NCBI RefSeq assembly: GCF_000372065.1
Contig: NZ_AQVB01000003.1
Location: forward strand, 103,700-167,699
Reading direction: 5' to 3'
From: Oligella urethralis DSM 7531
GTDB taxonomy: Bacteria > Pseudomonadota > Gammaproteobacteria > Burkholderiales > Burkholderiaceae_B
Length of the DNA: 64,000 nucleotides
A program made the translations under genes and the position numbers. The notes under the pieces are model-generated. The model saw only the letters and a program-made list of their open reading frames with translations, ran no database searches and was not told the DNA's origin. Shown one piece after another: positions 1-8,466 of the stretch (its first letter is position 1; each line of letters starts with the position of its first letter).

Positions 1-1070
1 TTGCTAACTCCGCTCTGGCCAATGGCTATTTTGCTTTCTTAGAAGCCAAATTCCTCAATCTATCCATACTGCATTGGATTAATGATGCCTTGATGGCTAT
101 CTTCTTTTTACTGGTTGGGTTAGAGGTTAAACGAGAACTTTTAATAGGCGACTTAGGTACCCGTCAAAAGCGCATTCTTCCTTTTGCAGCCGCCTTTGCT
201 GGGGTTACGCTACCGGCGCTGATTTATCTCTATTTTAATTGGAACGAACCGCTAACCGCCCCCGGTTGGGCTTCACCTGCCGCCACCGACATTGCCTTTG
301 CACTCGGTATCTTGGCCTTGGTGGGTAGTCGCGTCCCCATCTCATTAAAAATCTTTTTAATGGCCTTGGCCGTGATTGATGATTTAATTGTGATCGTCAT
401 TATCGGCCTATTCTATACCCAACAATTACAAATCATTTATTTATTCATTGCGCTAGTGGTTATCGTAATGCTGGCGATCTTGAATCTTAAAAACCACCAG
501 CGTAGCCTACCCTATTTAGTATTAGGCTTATTACTCTGGTGGTTAATTCTTAATTCAGGTATTCACGCTACCCTAGCCGGAGTTATCTTGGCCTTTACCA
601 TTCCCGTGACGGAGCCAGATAAGGCACACTCACAGCATGATGCCGAGCCCTTGTTATTACGCTGGGAACATGCCTTATCTAACTGGGTCTCCTTTTTAAT
701 TATTCCCATTTTCGGCTTTGCTAATGCCGGCGTCTCCTTCGGCGCCTTCTCTTATGAACAGCTATTTCATCCGGTGGTCTTAGGTATTACACTGGGACTC
801 TTTGTAGGTAAGCAACTCGGTATCTTTGCGACAGTTTTTTTGATGATCAAAAGCGGCTTTGCGCCTAAACCACATGGCGCTACTTGGTTACAGCTTTATG
901 GTGTGTCAACGCTTTGCGGTATTGGCTTTACCATGAGTCTATTTATTGGCATGCTTGCCTTTGTTGAGGCTGAGCACCAAGACCTCGCCAAAATCGGCGT
1001 CTTTATCGGCTCAATTCTCTCGGCTGTGATAGGATTTTGTATTTTAAGATTCGCACCAACTAAGTCCTAA
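1..1070 (+). CDS. nhaA: Na+/H+ antiporter NhaA, 5' end cut by window edge
   Basis: Inner-membrane electrogenic sodium/proton antiporter for pH and sodium homeostasis. The reading frame is open from base 3 without a start, so the gene begins outside the window; about 355 residues are visible against about 390 in the E. coli protein. The fragment begins just before the family signature ending GLEVKREL. The catalytic region is clear: ATDIAFALG (counterpart of Asp133) followed by AVIDDL (the Asp163-Asp164 pair), then alternating hydrophobic segments up to the TLCGIGFTMSLF block near the C terminus. It converges on the yggS gene and the two share a palindromic terminator. Identity is secure; only the true start is unknown. 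Confidence 0.95.
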   Translation, partial: ANSALANGYFAFLEAKFLNLSILHWINDALMAIFFLLVGLEVKRELLIGDLGTRQKRILPFAAAFAGVTLPALIYLYFNWNEPLTAPGWASPAATDIAFALGILALVGSRVPISLKIFLMALAVIDDLIVIVIIGLFYTQQLQIIYLFIALVVIVMLAILNLKNHQRSLPYLVLGLLLWWLILNSGIHATLAGVILAFTIPVTEPDKAHSQHDAEPLLLRWEHALSNWVSFLIIPIFGFANAGVSFGAFSYEQLFHPVVLGITLGLFVGKQLGIFATVFLMIKSGFAPKPHGATWLQLYGVSTLCGIGFTMSLFIGMLAFVEAEHQDLAKIGVFIGSILSAVIGFCILRFAPTKS

Positions 1071-1086
1071 GTGGAACGATAAACAT

Positions 1087-1110
1087 CAAAAGCCGCCATG
1101 GCGGCTTTTG
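1087..1110. terminator. bidirectional palindromic terminator between nhaA and yggS
   Basis: A perfect 24-bp palindrome (arms CAAAAGCCGCC and GGCGGCTTTTG around AT) lies between two convergent genes. Each transcript reads a GC-rich stem flanked by A and T runs, so it can serve both directions. Confidence 0.8.
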
Positions 1111-1127
1111 ACTTAAGATTTAAGGGC

Positions 1128-1883
1128 TTAACGAGCTCGGTCTTCAGGCCAGAAATGTGCTAATTCATTCGGAATATCACGTGAGCCGAAAATCATCTGC
1201 CCTACTCGGATATCGGTCGCCCCCTCCTCGATGGCAATTTCAAAGTCCCCCGACATACCCATCGACAAACGACGTACCGTGGGATGCTTTGACTGTGCCT
1301 GGTCACGCAACTGCCTTAGGGTACGGAAGCATTGGCGCACTTCCTCCTCATTTTTACTATTCATAGCCAAAGTCATTAAACCAACCACCCGCAAATGGCT
1401 AAAGGCTGCGCACTCATCAATAAAATCCAAGGTCTCTGCCACCGGCAGACCATACTTACTCTGCTCCAAGCTTGTATTAACCTGCACATAAACTGGCAGC
1501 ACCCGCCCTGCTTCTGCCATAAAGCGATTGACCCGTGCAGCGAGGCGTAAAGAATCCAAGGCATGAAACTCACTCACATAATCGGCTAGAAAACGTGCCT
1601 TATTACTTTGTAAATGACCGATTAAAATCAACTCCAAATCTGCATACGCACCATCCTGCTTAAGTGCCTCGTACTTATCAACCAACTCCTGCACCTTGTT
1701 TTCGCCTACTTGCTTATAACCATTCGCATAAGCCACCTCAATGGCTGTTGGCGCAAACTCCTTGGTCACAGGAATCACGCGCAGCTCGTCCGGGCTACGA
1801 CCAACGCGCTCGCAGGCTGCCGCAATACGCTGGGCTAATAATTCGAAATTTTCTTTGATTTTCTCAGGGGCAAACAGCGCCAT
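1128..1883 (-). CDS. YggS/PLPBP-family pyridoxal phosphate homeostasis protein
   Basis: Small PLP-binding protein of the YggS/PROSC family, which buffers free pyridoxal phosphate and has no known catalytic activity. It is a single alanine-racemase-like TIM barrel. The PLP lysine lies in VIPVTKEF (residue 41 from the chosen start), followed by QVGENKVQEL, FHALDSLRLA, GLMTLA and MGMSGDFEIAIEEGAT, all family hallmarks. The frame can be opened at a TTG at 1892, but the AGGAGGT at 1895-1901 is only 2 bases from it and 11 from the ATG at 1883, so I prefer the ATG (251 aa). That Shine-Dalgarno overlaps the stop of the carbonic anhydrase gene upstream, so the pair is probably co-transcribed and translationally coupled. 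Confidence 0.93.
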   Translation of the reverse strand: MALFAPEKIKENFELLAQRIAAACERVGRSPDELRVIPVTKEFAPTAIEVAYANGYKQVGENKVQELVDKYEALKQDGAYADLELILIGHLQSNKARFLADYVSEFHALDSLRLAARVNRFMAEAGRVLPVYVQVNTSLEQSKYGLPVAETLDFIDECAAFSHLRVVGLMTLAMNSKNEEEVRQCFRTLRQLRDQAQSKHPTVRRLSMGMSGDFEIAIEEGATDIRVGQMIFGSRDIPNELAHFWPEDRAR

Positions 1884-1900
1884 ATCAGTCAATGACCTCC

Positions 1901-2503
1901 TTATTTATTTAATAAATACTCCGGCAGAATCTGCTCCGGGGTCAAGCGTGGGCGATCGGCTGGGAGCTCACGCAAGGGTTGCACGCGCACCAAACTTGCT
2001 TTGCTGCGTCTGGCTAAGCGCTGATACTTGTGTGTACCTAAGATTTTGTGCCGCAAGTCCTCGTCACTTAATTGCTTAATGATTTTGGCAGGGGCACCTG
2101 CCACTAGACTGTACTCAGGAATCATCATGCCCTTTTTCACAAAGGCCATGGCGCCAATGATGCTATTTGCGCCAACCGAGACCTCATCCATCACCACCGC
2201 ATTCATACCGACTAAGACATTACGTCCGATCACGCAACCATGCAGTACTGCACCGTGCCCAATATGACCATCCTCCTCAACAATGGTGTCTTGACGCCCG
2301 TCCCCATGAACTACGCAGGTGTCCTGGATATTTGAACCCTCTTTCATCACGATACGACCGAAATCACCACGTAAACTCGCCATCGGCCCCACATACACCC
2401 CAGGACCAATAATCACATCACCAATAATCACTGCCGTCGGGTGGACAAAGGCACTTTCATGAATGACCGGAACAATCCCATCAATCGCATAAATATGATC
2501 CAT
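1901..2503 (-). CDS. gamma-class carbonic anhydrase-like protein, PaaY/CaiE type
   Basis: Left-handed beta-helix protein of the gamma carbonic anhydrase family, 200 aa from the chosen start. Isoleucine/valine-rich hexapeptide repeats run from about residue 10 to 150, then a helical C terminus. The three zinc-ligand histidines are visible in CVVHGD and in [10 protein letters not shown]. The text is closest to PaaY, a thioesterase-like member linked to phenylacetate degradation, and to CaiE ([24 protein letters not shown]). No paa or cai gene is nearby, so the substrate is open. The frame opens earlier at 2527, but GAGGAGG at 2509-2515 sits five bases before the ATG at 2503. It is divergent from the dioxygenase-like gene at 2656. 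Confidence 0.85.
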   Translation of the reverse strand: MDHIYAIDGIVPVIHESAFVHPTAVIIGDVIIGPGVYVGPMASLRGDFGRIVMKEGSNIQDTCVVHGDGRQDTIVEEDGHIGHGAVLHGCVIGRNVLVGMNAVVMDEVSVGANSIIGAMAFVKKGMMIPEYSLVAGAPAKIIKQLSDEDLRHKILGTHKYQRLARRSKASLVRVQPLRELPADRPRLTPEQILPEYLLNK

Positions 2504-2655
2504 CACTTCCTCCTCTATATTTAACAAATATCATAGCTTAAAACGCCACCTAATCTTTCTAATTACTAAATCATCACTTGAGAAAAGCCATAGCTCCGGC
2601 GCCATGCTATCTGCTACACTTAGCGTTATTTAAAACAACTAGTGGGAGACTGTAG

Positions 2656-3258
2656 ATGAGTGATAGTAAGTATTTAACGGCCGCAGAGACGGCACTCAAA
2701 GAAGCCGCCATACAAACGCTCTTTGAGCAAACCGCAGCCTACCTGCGAGAAGGCGTCACTCGGCAAAGCCTCACTCAAGTGATGCACGCCTTGATTGAGC
2801 TGGCTTCACATCAACATTGGTGGAGTCTAGCTCAGTATGAAGTACCCGATGACGAAAGCCTGCAAAACCGCTACTTAATTCACCAAGCATCGGATGATGG
2901 CTTTACCCTCTATCTTAATGTGATGAAACCGGGCAAAAAAATCGTTCCCCACGATCACACCACGTGGGCCTGTATTGCTGGCGTAGTTGGCACCGAGACG
3001 AATTTTGTCTATGAGCGTCTTGATGACGGCGCGGTCCCAGGTAAAGCCACCTTAGCGCTAAGTGAGACCGTGTTAGTTGGACCGGGTAGCGGAATTGCTT
3101 TATTAGCCGATGATATTCATGCCGTTAAGATTGAGGATACGGTGATTCGCCATCTGCACTTTTACGGTCGTCCCTTGGAGCAACTGAGCGCTCGCAAAGC
3201 CTTTAATCTCGACGATAATACTTACACTAGTAAAGACCTTGGTGTCACCTCACGTTAA
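2656..3258 (+). CDS. cysteine/thiol dioxygenase-like cupin protein
   Basis: A 200-aa protein with an N-terminal helical part (1-60) and a cupin barrel (about 65-180). The likely iron site is three histidines, H99 and H101 in PHDHTTW and H155 in DDIHAV, the arrangement of cysteine dioxygenase and 3-mercaptopropionate dioxygenase (non-haem iron enzymes that oxidise thiols to sulfinates). The GTETNFVYE stretch after the first histidines is also family-like. It is the first gene of a tight cluster: the rhodanese starts 9 bases after its stop, and chrA follows. A rhodanese neighbour supports sulfur chemistry, but whether the substrate is cysteine, mercaptopropionate or another thiol cannot be read from sequence. 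Confidence 0.8.
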   Translation: MSDSKYLTAAETALKEAAIQTLFEQTAAYLREGVTRQSLTQVMHALIELASHQHWWSLAQYEVPDDESLQNRYLIHQASDDGFTLYLNVMKPGKKIVPHDHTTWACIAGVVGTETNFVYERLDDGAVPGKATLALSETVLVGPGSGIALLADDIHAVKIEDTVIRHLHFYGRPLEQLSARKAFNLDDNTYTSKDLGVTSR

Positions 3259-3267
3259 TCTAGCAAG

Positions 3268-4908
3268 ATGAAAAAAATAAGTGCTTCAAGTTTAAAAAAA
3301 CTACTCCGCTCCGGTCAGGAAATAGCATTGCTGGATGTGCGTGAACATGGTCAATATGGGGCCTGTCATTTATTCTTTGCAGTTTCTATTCCCTACAGTC
3401 TATTAGAATATCGGGTAAGGGAATTAGTCCCCAATCTACATACCCCGATTGTCTTCTATACCAATGCGCAACAACACCAACTCATGCAGCAAGTCAGTGA
3501 GCGCTTAAAGAGCCTAGCTTATGACAATGTGGCTGTCTTAGAGGGTGGCATTGAGGCTTGGCAAGAGGCTGGCTACAACACCTTTGCTGGGGTTAATTTG
3601 CCCAGCAAAACCTTTGGTGAATTAGCAGAACTGAAGTACCGCACACCTCACCTAAGCGCTCAGCAACTGCATGCCCTGATGAATGATCCGAGTGCCAAGC
3701 TATTAATGCTCGATGGACGACCGCTGGCAGAGTACCAAAAAATGAATATTCCTGGTGCCATCTGTTGCCCTAACGGTGAATTGGCTTTGCGGGCGACACA
3801 AATGGTGGCCGATGAAAGTACCACCATCGTGATTAATTGCGCCGGTAGAACACGCAGCATTATTGGCGCTCAAAGCCTGATTAACTTTGGCATTAAGAAT
3901 CCCGTTTATGCCCTAGAAAATGGCACCCAAGGCTGGTATTTAGAAGATTTTAAGCTGGAACACGGCGCAACTCGGCAGTATCCTGAAGCCATTGATAGCT
4001 CCCTCCAAAGCGCTTTGCAAGTCAAAGGGCAGGCACTACAACAGCGCTTCGAACTGCCAACCATCACGCTTGAAGATTTGATAAATTTACTGGCATCAGA
4101 GCAAGGCACGACCTATGTATGCGATATTCGCACCCAAGAGGAGTTTAAGCGTGCTGCTTGGTCAAGCATCGTTCGTCACACACCTGGCGGTCAGTTAATC
4201 CAAGCCACGGATGAGTTTATCGGGGTCAGAAATGCCAACCTCGTCTTAATTGATACCGACGGTATTCGTGCCCCTGTCGTTGCTTCATGGTTAAAGCAAC
4301 TCGGTTGGTCAGTCTATTTGCTGCCGCTCAGCGAGGGCACTAAGGACTTGAGCAAACGACTCCCCGAACGGCCTAGCGTTGAACTTGTTTTAAGACACAG
4401 CACTGAGATAGCAGCCGAGGCTCTAGAGGATTTTATCCAGCAACACGCCGATTTGCTAATTGCCGACACACGCAACAGCATGGATTTCAAAAAGCAGCAT
4501 TTAAACAACGCCATCTGGCTCAATCGTAGCCATTTGCTGCATCAACATGAACTGCTACAACCCCTATTCAATGCGCCTAAATCCCAAGCCATTCTCTTAA
4601 TGGGTGACAATCAGGCTAAAAATAGACTGTTAGCGGCCGATCTGGCGCATTTAGGCTTTAAGCATATCTATTTAGTCCAGATTGAGCCAAAGTTTTTTGC
4701 TAATACTAATCATGCACTGAGCCAAGACGACGCGCTACTGAGTGAAGCGGATTGCATCGACTATTTGTTTTTCTTGCATGATAGACATCAGTACAATAAG
4801 GCCGCCGCAAGGCAATACCTTAAATGGGAAACCGACCTTATATCTAAAACTGATGAAGATGAAAAGGCCGTCTTTAACTTTAGCTACGCAAAACCTCATA
4901 GCAATTAA
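3268..4908 (+). CDS. tandem four-domain rhodanese, one catalytic cysteine loop
   Basis: A 546-aa cytoplasmic protein built of about four rhodanese units: roughly 5-110, 127-235, 263-360 and 375-480, then a short tail. Unit 1 shows LLDVREHGQY and LEGGIEAW but has FYTNAQQ where the active-site loop should be. Unit 2 has the intact loop NCAGRTRS with nucleophile C191, plus NGTQGWYL. Unit 3 (CDIRTQEEF, then LIDTDGIRA) and unit 4 (IADTRNSMDF, then LLMGDNQAK) lack the cysteine. So one unit can probably carry persulfide while three are structural or regulatory. Rhodaneses transfer sulfane sulfur; partnership with the upstream thiol dioxygenase-like protein is inferred from operon structure. No strong ribosome site precedes the ATG, suggesting coupling. 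Confidence 0.88.
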   Translation: MKKISASSLKKLLRSGQEIALLDVREHGQYGACHLFFAVSIPYSLLEYRVRELVPNLHTPIVFYTNAQQHQLMQQVSERLKSLAYDNVAVLEGGIEAWQEAGYNTFAGVNLPSKTFGELAELKYRTPHLSAQQLHALMNDPSAKLLMLDGRPLAEYQKMNIPGAICCPNGELALRATQMVADESTTIVINCAGRTRSIIGAQSLINFGIKNPVYALENGTQGWYLEDFKLEHGATRQYPEAIDSSLQSALQVKGQALQQRFELPTITLEDLINLLASEQGTTYVCDIRTQEEFKRAAWSSIVRHTPGGQLIQATDEFIGVRNANLVLIDTDGIRAPVVASWLKQLGWSVYLLPLSEGTKDLSKRLPERPSVELVLRHSTEIAAEALEDFIQQHADLLIADTRNSMDFKKQHLNNAIWLNRSHLLHQHELLQPLFNAPKSQAILLMGDNQAKNRLLAADLAHLGFKHIYLVQIEPKFFANTNHALSQDDALLSEADCIDYLFFLHDRHQYNKAAARQYLKWETDLISKTDEDEKAVFNFSYAKPHSN

Positions 4909-4919
4909 AGGAGTCGACT

Positions 4920-6101
4920 GTGTCTACCAACAGCCCCTGGTCCGTGTTTCTTATTTTCTTACGCCTAGGGCTAACCTCCTTTGGTGGTCCGGTTGCTCAT
5001 CTAGGTTATTTTCGTGATGAACTGATCGTCAGAAGACGCTGGATGACAGAGCAACAATACGCTGACTTAATTGCTTTATGTCATTTTTTACCCGGCCCCT
5101 CCAGCAGTCAAGTGGGTATGGGCTTGGGTATTTCGCAAGCCGGCTATGCCGGTGCCTTTGCTGCCTGGCTGGGCTTTACCATGCCCTCGGCGCTGTTGCT
5201 TATACTGATTGCTTACGCCATCAATAGCGAGAGCGCTCTGCTCCCGCCCTCAGTCTTACATGGTTTAGCCATTGTGACCGTGGCTGTCATTAGCCAAGCG
5301 GTGTGGGGCATGGGGCGTAGTCTCTGCCCAGACAAATCGCGTTTTACCCTAATGATCGCCGCCACCTGCTATTTACTGCTATTTCCATCGACTTGGGGTC
5401 AGATCCTGGTCATGCTATTAGCAGCCCTCATTGGCGTAGTGTGCTTTAAGCCAGAAACGCAAAGGCAAGATGCCGAGCTCAAAAGTCCAATGTCAAAACG
5501 TCACGGACTCCTGTTTTTAAGCCTCTTTTTCATACTTTTATTACTACTGCCACTGGCCGCAAAACTATTCCCCAACCAGGCGCTGATACTGTTTGACGCC
5601 TTTTATCGCGCCGGCTCCTTGGTCTTTGGCGGAGGCCACGTGATGTTGCCTTTATTACAGGCAGAAACCGTACCTTCCGGTCTAGTCAGCGCAGAGGCCT
5701 TTATGGCAGGGTATGGTGCAACACAAGCCGTGCCAGGTCCTTTATTTACCTTTGCCGCCTTTTTAGGGGCTTCAATGCATACAGCTTACGGTCCCTTTAT
5801 CACCGGGATGCTTTGCTTATTAGCCATTTTCTTACCCTCCTTTTTATTAGTGTTGGGCGCCTTGCCTTTTTGGGAGAGTTTACGGCGCTTAGGCCCTATT
5901 CGTGCCGCCTTAATGGGCGTCAATGCGGCGGTAGTCGGTCTGTTATTGGCGGCGCTTTATCGTCATGCTTGGCTAGATGCGATCGACTCCAGTCAAGATT
6001 TTGCACTTGCTTTAATTGCGCTCTGTGCGCTTATGATTTGGCAACTACCGCCTTGGTTGGTAGTGATTGGCGGTAGTCTCATTGCCTGGTTGCTCTATTA
6101 A
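4920..6101 (+). CDS. chrA: chromate transporter ChrA, CHR family
   Basis: Inner-membrane CHR-family protein of 393 aa, full bidomain length. Each half carries the family signature: N-terminal SFGGPVAHLGYFRDE with CHFLPGPSSSQ, and C-terminal VFGGGHVMLPLL with ATQAVPGPLF. The family exports chromate; some members are thought to move sulfate or to have other roles. Translation starts at GTG (4920), with AAAGGAG at 4907-4913 overlapping the rhodanese stop, so it is the third gene of the dioxygenase-rhodanese cluster. No ChrB regulator is present. Chromate is a sulfate analogue, which could explain the pairing with sulfur genes, but that is inference. Confidence 0.9.
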   Translation: MSTNSPWSVFLIFLRLGLTSFGGPVAHLGYFRDELIVRRRWMTEQQYADLIALCHFLPGPSSSQVGMGLGISQAGYAGAFAAWLGFTMPSALLLILIAYAINSESALLPPSVLHGLAIVTVAVISQAVWGMGRSLCPDKSRFTLMIAATCYLLLFPSTWGQILVMLLAALIGVVCFKPETQRQDAELKSPMSKRHGLLFLSLFFILLLLLPLAAKLFPNQALILFDAFYRAGSLVFGGGHVMLPLLQAETVPSGLVSAEAFMAGYGATQAVPGPLFTFAAFLGASMHTAYGPFITGMLCLLAIFLPSFLLVLGALPFWESLRRLGPIRAALMGVNAAVVGLLLAALYRHAWLDAIDSSQDFALALIALCALMIWQLPPWLVVIGGSLIAWLLY

Positions 6102-6115
6102 CAATTAAAGCGTCT

Positions 6116-7018
6116 CTACTTCGTTGTTTTCACCAAAGCACAGGCCGCTTGCTCACCCAATTCACAGGCCTTAAGAAAATAGCCCTGCGCTGTTGCCGCA
6201 TCAGCGACTGTGCCTAAGCCCTGTTGATACATTTGCCCAAGGCGATAATTAGCGCCGGCATGATCTTGGGCCGCTGCCTCAGCATACAGCGTCAACGCAG
6301 CCGCATCATCACGTGGCAGCTTAAGCCCTTCAAAATACAGCGTCGCTAAGTGATACTGTGCTTCTACAAAACCCAGCGAAGCCGCATTTTTATACCAGCG
6401 CAAGGCGTTTTGCAGATTCACTGCAACACCCAGTCCCTGGTCATAAATGGTCGCCAGATTATAAATCGCCCGCGGATAACCACGCGCTGCCGCCGCACGA
6501 ATCAACTCGCGGCCCTTGGCATAATCCTGCTGCACACCCCGCCCCTGCATATACAGCATACCTAAGCCATTTTGGGCAATGGGATCCTCACGCTCAGCAG
6601 CATGACCATACCATTGAAAGGCTTTTTCATAATTGATGGTGATGCCACGCCCCTCTTCATACATTTGCGCTAAAAAGGTCTGCGCCTCGGTTAAACCAGC
6701 CTCTGCCGATAATTTAAACCAACGAAAAGCCTCTGCTTGATTAATGGCGGTACCTAAACCATTTTGATAAATCACGCCCAATAATCCTTGCGCCTCCGCA
6801 TCACCTGCCGCAGCAGCCTGCAATAGCCACTTATGGGCTTCACTATAATTACGCTCGGACGCATTGCCATTAAGTAAACGCGCCCCCAATTGCCTTTGCG
6901 CAACCACTTCGCCAGACTCGGCACGCTCATATAAAGCATCACTACCTTTTGAACCAGAACTAAAGGAGATAAAATAAAAAGCGGCAACGCAGACAAAAAT
7001 TAAGATAAAAAATCGCAT
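6116..7018 (-). CDS. Sel1-repeat (TPR-like) protein with N-terminal membrane anchor
   Basis: 300 aa. Residues 1-20 form one hydrophobic segment, either an uncleaved signal anchor or a signal peptide; no lipobox cysteine is seen. From about residue 26 to the C terminus there are seven roughly 36-residue Sel1 repeats with the pattern A..G...AQ..LG..Y..G.G (for example AEAQGLLGVIYQNGLG, PIAQNGLGMLYMQGRG, VEAQYHLATLYFEGL). Sel1 proteins are protein-interaction scaffolds, often periplasmic and envelope-linked, and the partner is unknown. It is convergent with chrA (14 bases apart) and stands alone on its strand. Confidence 0.88.
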   Translation of the reverse strand: MRFFILIFVCVAAFYFISFSSGSKGSDALYERAESGEVVAQRQLGARLLNGNASERNYSEAHKWLLQAAAAGDAEAQGLLGVIYQNGLGTAINQAEAFRWFKLSAEAGLTEAQTFLAQMYEEGRGITINYEKAFQWYGHAAEREDPIAQNGLGMLYMQGRGVQQDYAKGRELIRAAAARGYPRAIYNLATIYDQGLGVAVNLQNALRWYKNAASLGFVEAQYHLATLYFEGLKLPRDDAAALTLYAEAAAQDHAGANYRLGQMYQQGLGTVADAATAQGYFLKACELGEQAACALVKTTK

Positions 7019-7091
7019 AGTAATCGCTTATCTGATGGAGCTACCATTCTAACAAATGCCGCAAGTCTCGCATGAGATGACTAGAGGCGAT

Positions 7092-7577
7092 TTACTTTGT
7101 CGCCTCAATCGGCTTAACACCGATTTGCAGTAATGCCTCAGGCGTGATTTTTAGGCTAAGGCCGCGACGACCGCCATTAATAAATAGGCTGTCCATCTCA
7201 AAAATACTACGTTCAGCATAAATCGGAAGCTTCGCCTTAATCCCAAAGGGTGAGGTGCCGCCAAACTCATAGCCGGTCCATTTGTGAGCCAACTCATAGG
7301 AGGCTGGCACAATGTTTTTAACACCGAATAGCTTTCTTAAGGTTTTAGTATCAATGGTTTGATCACCGTGTTGTAAGACCATGTAGCCCTTATGCTTCTC
7401 ATCGCTCAGCACAATACTTTTAATCACCTGATGCGTGGGCACCCCCAAAAACGATGCCATAAACTCTGCCGTACCTTCAATCTCGCCCTGACACTCAAAT
7501 ACCTCATAAGGTATTTTTTGACGATCTAAAAATAAGGTTGCGGGTGTTTTGATGGTGTTTTTCTTAGCGTGTTTCAT
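7092..7577 (-). CDS. ybaK: Cys-tRNA(Pro)/Cys-tRNA(Cys) deacylase YbaK (EbsC)
   Basis: Cytoplasmic editing enzyme that hydrolyses mischarged cysteinyl-tRNA(Pro). The YbaK/EbsC fold spans almost the whole protein: QGEIEGTAEFMASFLGV, then VIKSIVL with the conserved lysine, DTKTLRKLFG, GYEFGGTSPFG and INGGRRGLSLKI. The frame opens at 7619, but the first fourteen codons lack family similarity, so I place the start at the ATG at 7577 (161 aa, the usual length). The upstream ribosome site is weak. It is divergent from hpf across a long intergenic region. Confidence 0.9.
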   Translation of the reverse strand: MKHAKKNTIKTPATLFLDRQKIPYEVFECQGEIEGTAEFMASFLGVPTHQVIKSIVLSDEKHKGYMVLQHGDQTIDTKTLRKLFGVKNIVPASYELAHKWTGYEFGGTSPFGIKAKLPIYAERSIFEMDSLFINGGRRGLSLKITPEALLQIGVKPIEATK

Positions 7578-7952
7578 GGTGATGCTCAGCCTTTGTCTTA
7601 ACAGCCGGATAATCAGCAAACCAGCTGGAAGAGTATATGGTCAGATGACGATTGGTATGTAAGTCATCACTATAGCCTAAAATAGTGCTTTATTGCCTAT
7701 ATGCTAATACCATCTTAAGGTGAAGAGTAAATAATCGCATCGCCGCTATGATACTAAGACTGGTGATTATGCGAAAAAGAACTGAAGCTTACAACACTAG
7801 GCCACAAAACGGTCTTTTGCGCAGCGATATGCAGCCACTTCCACCTATTCTATACAAAATCCTGAAAATGTCTATCCGTAATTTGCCATCTTGTTTTTAA
7901 CTGGCAGCATGCTAGAGTAGAAGTTCATGACGATATATTAAGAGAGGTTCCT
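7578..7952. other. divergent intergenic region ybaK/hpf
   Basis: About 375 bases between divergent genes. It must hold the promoters of both, but I see no convincing -35/-10 pair. A 43-codon open frame (7769-7900, plus) lacks a good ribosome site. No hairpin terminator or repeat was found. Confidence 0.4.
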
Positions 7953-8276
7953 ATGAGTTCTGCTAATTTATCTATTAACGCTCATCGTTTGGAAGTAACT
8001 CCTGCTATCAGAGAGTATGTGCTTAAGCGCTTAGACCGTGTCTTACGTCACACCGAGGGTGCGACGGCTGCGATTGTTAATCTCTCGGTGGAGCCGCTTA
8101 AGCATTGCGCTGATATTACGGTACGAGTACCCGGCAAAGAGCTGTTTTGCGAATCCGTTGCCGATGATTTATACGCTGCGATTGATGCCTTGGCAGACAA
8201 GGCCGACCGTATGGTGCTAAAGCACAAGGGTAAGCAGCATGACCGCTCACATTCAGCTCGCCGCGCGGCTGTCTAA
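7953..8276 (+). CDS. hpf: ribosome hibernation promoting factor HPF, short form
   Basis: 107-aa short HPF/YfiA-type protein that binds the 30S subunit and helps form inactive 100S ribosomes in stationary phase. The single S30AE domain fills residues 1-100 (INAHRLEVTPAIREYVLKRL, then DLYAAIDALADKADRMVLKHK), and the long-form C-terminal dimerisation domain is absent. AGAGAGG precedes the ATG. It heads the conserved hpf-ptsN-hprK-rapZ order usually found after rpoN; here rpoN and the lpt genes are not upstream. A terminator-like hairpin and a new promoter separate it from ptsN. Confidence 0.95.
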   Translation: MSSANLSINAHRLEVTPAIREYVLKRLDRVLRHTEGATAAIVNLSVEPLKHCADITVRVPGKELFCESVADDLYAAIDALADKADRMVLKHKGKQHDRSHSARRAAV

Positions 8277-8308
8277 GGGTCTACAGTCTTAAGATATTAG
8301 GTAGCATG

Positions 8309-8341
8309 GCCGATTAAACCACCTATTTAATCGGCTTTCTT
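8309..8341 (+). terminator. intrinsic terminator or attenuator after hpf
   Basis: Stem GCCGATTAAA (8309-8318) pairs perfectly with TTTAATCGGC (8326-8335), loop of 7, followed by TTTCT. It lies 33 bases after the hpf stop and before a separate ptsN promoter. Confidence 0.75.
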
Positions 8342-8404
8342 GAATTATATTTGCCACTAGCATATCATCAACTTTAAAGTATTTACCTGGCTTGATGCTA
8401 GTTT

Positions 8405-8434
8405 TTGATTCTTAACATGATTTTTGGTTATGAT
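8405..8434 (+). promoter_or_regulatory. candidate sigma-70 promoter for ptsN-hprK-rapZ
   Basis: TTGATT (8405-8410), 18-base spacer, TATGAT (8429-8434), located just after the hpf terminator and 33 bases before the ptsN ATG. Good hexamers, but not tested. Confidence 0.5.
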
Positions 8435-8466
8435 AGAAGCCTCTCATTGAGGAAATTAACTCACCT

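Noticed and set aside
1741-2079. 112-codon plus-strand frame across the yggS/carbonic anhydrase junction
   Set aside because: Antisense to two well-identified genes and low-quality composition.
7769-7900. 43-codon open frame in the ybaK/hpf intergenic region (begins MRKRTEAYNT)
   Set aside because: No ribosome site at a useful distance, composition is not distinctive, and it ends within the hpf promoter region.
7904-7917. TGGCAG-containing stretch before hpf considered as a sigma-54 promoter
   Set aside because: The -12 GC element is missing at the required spacing.
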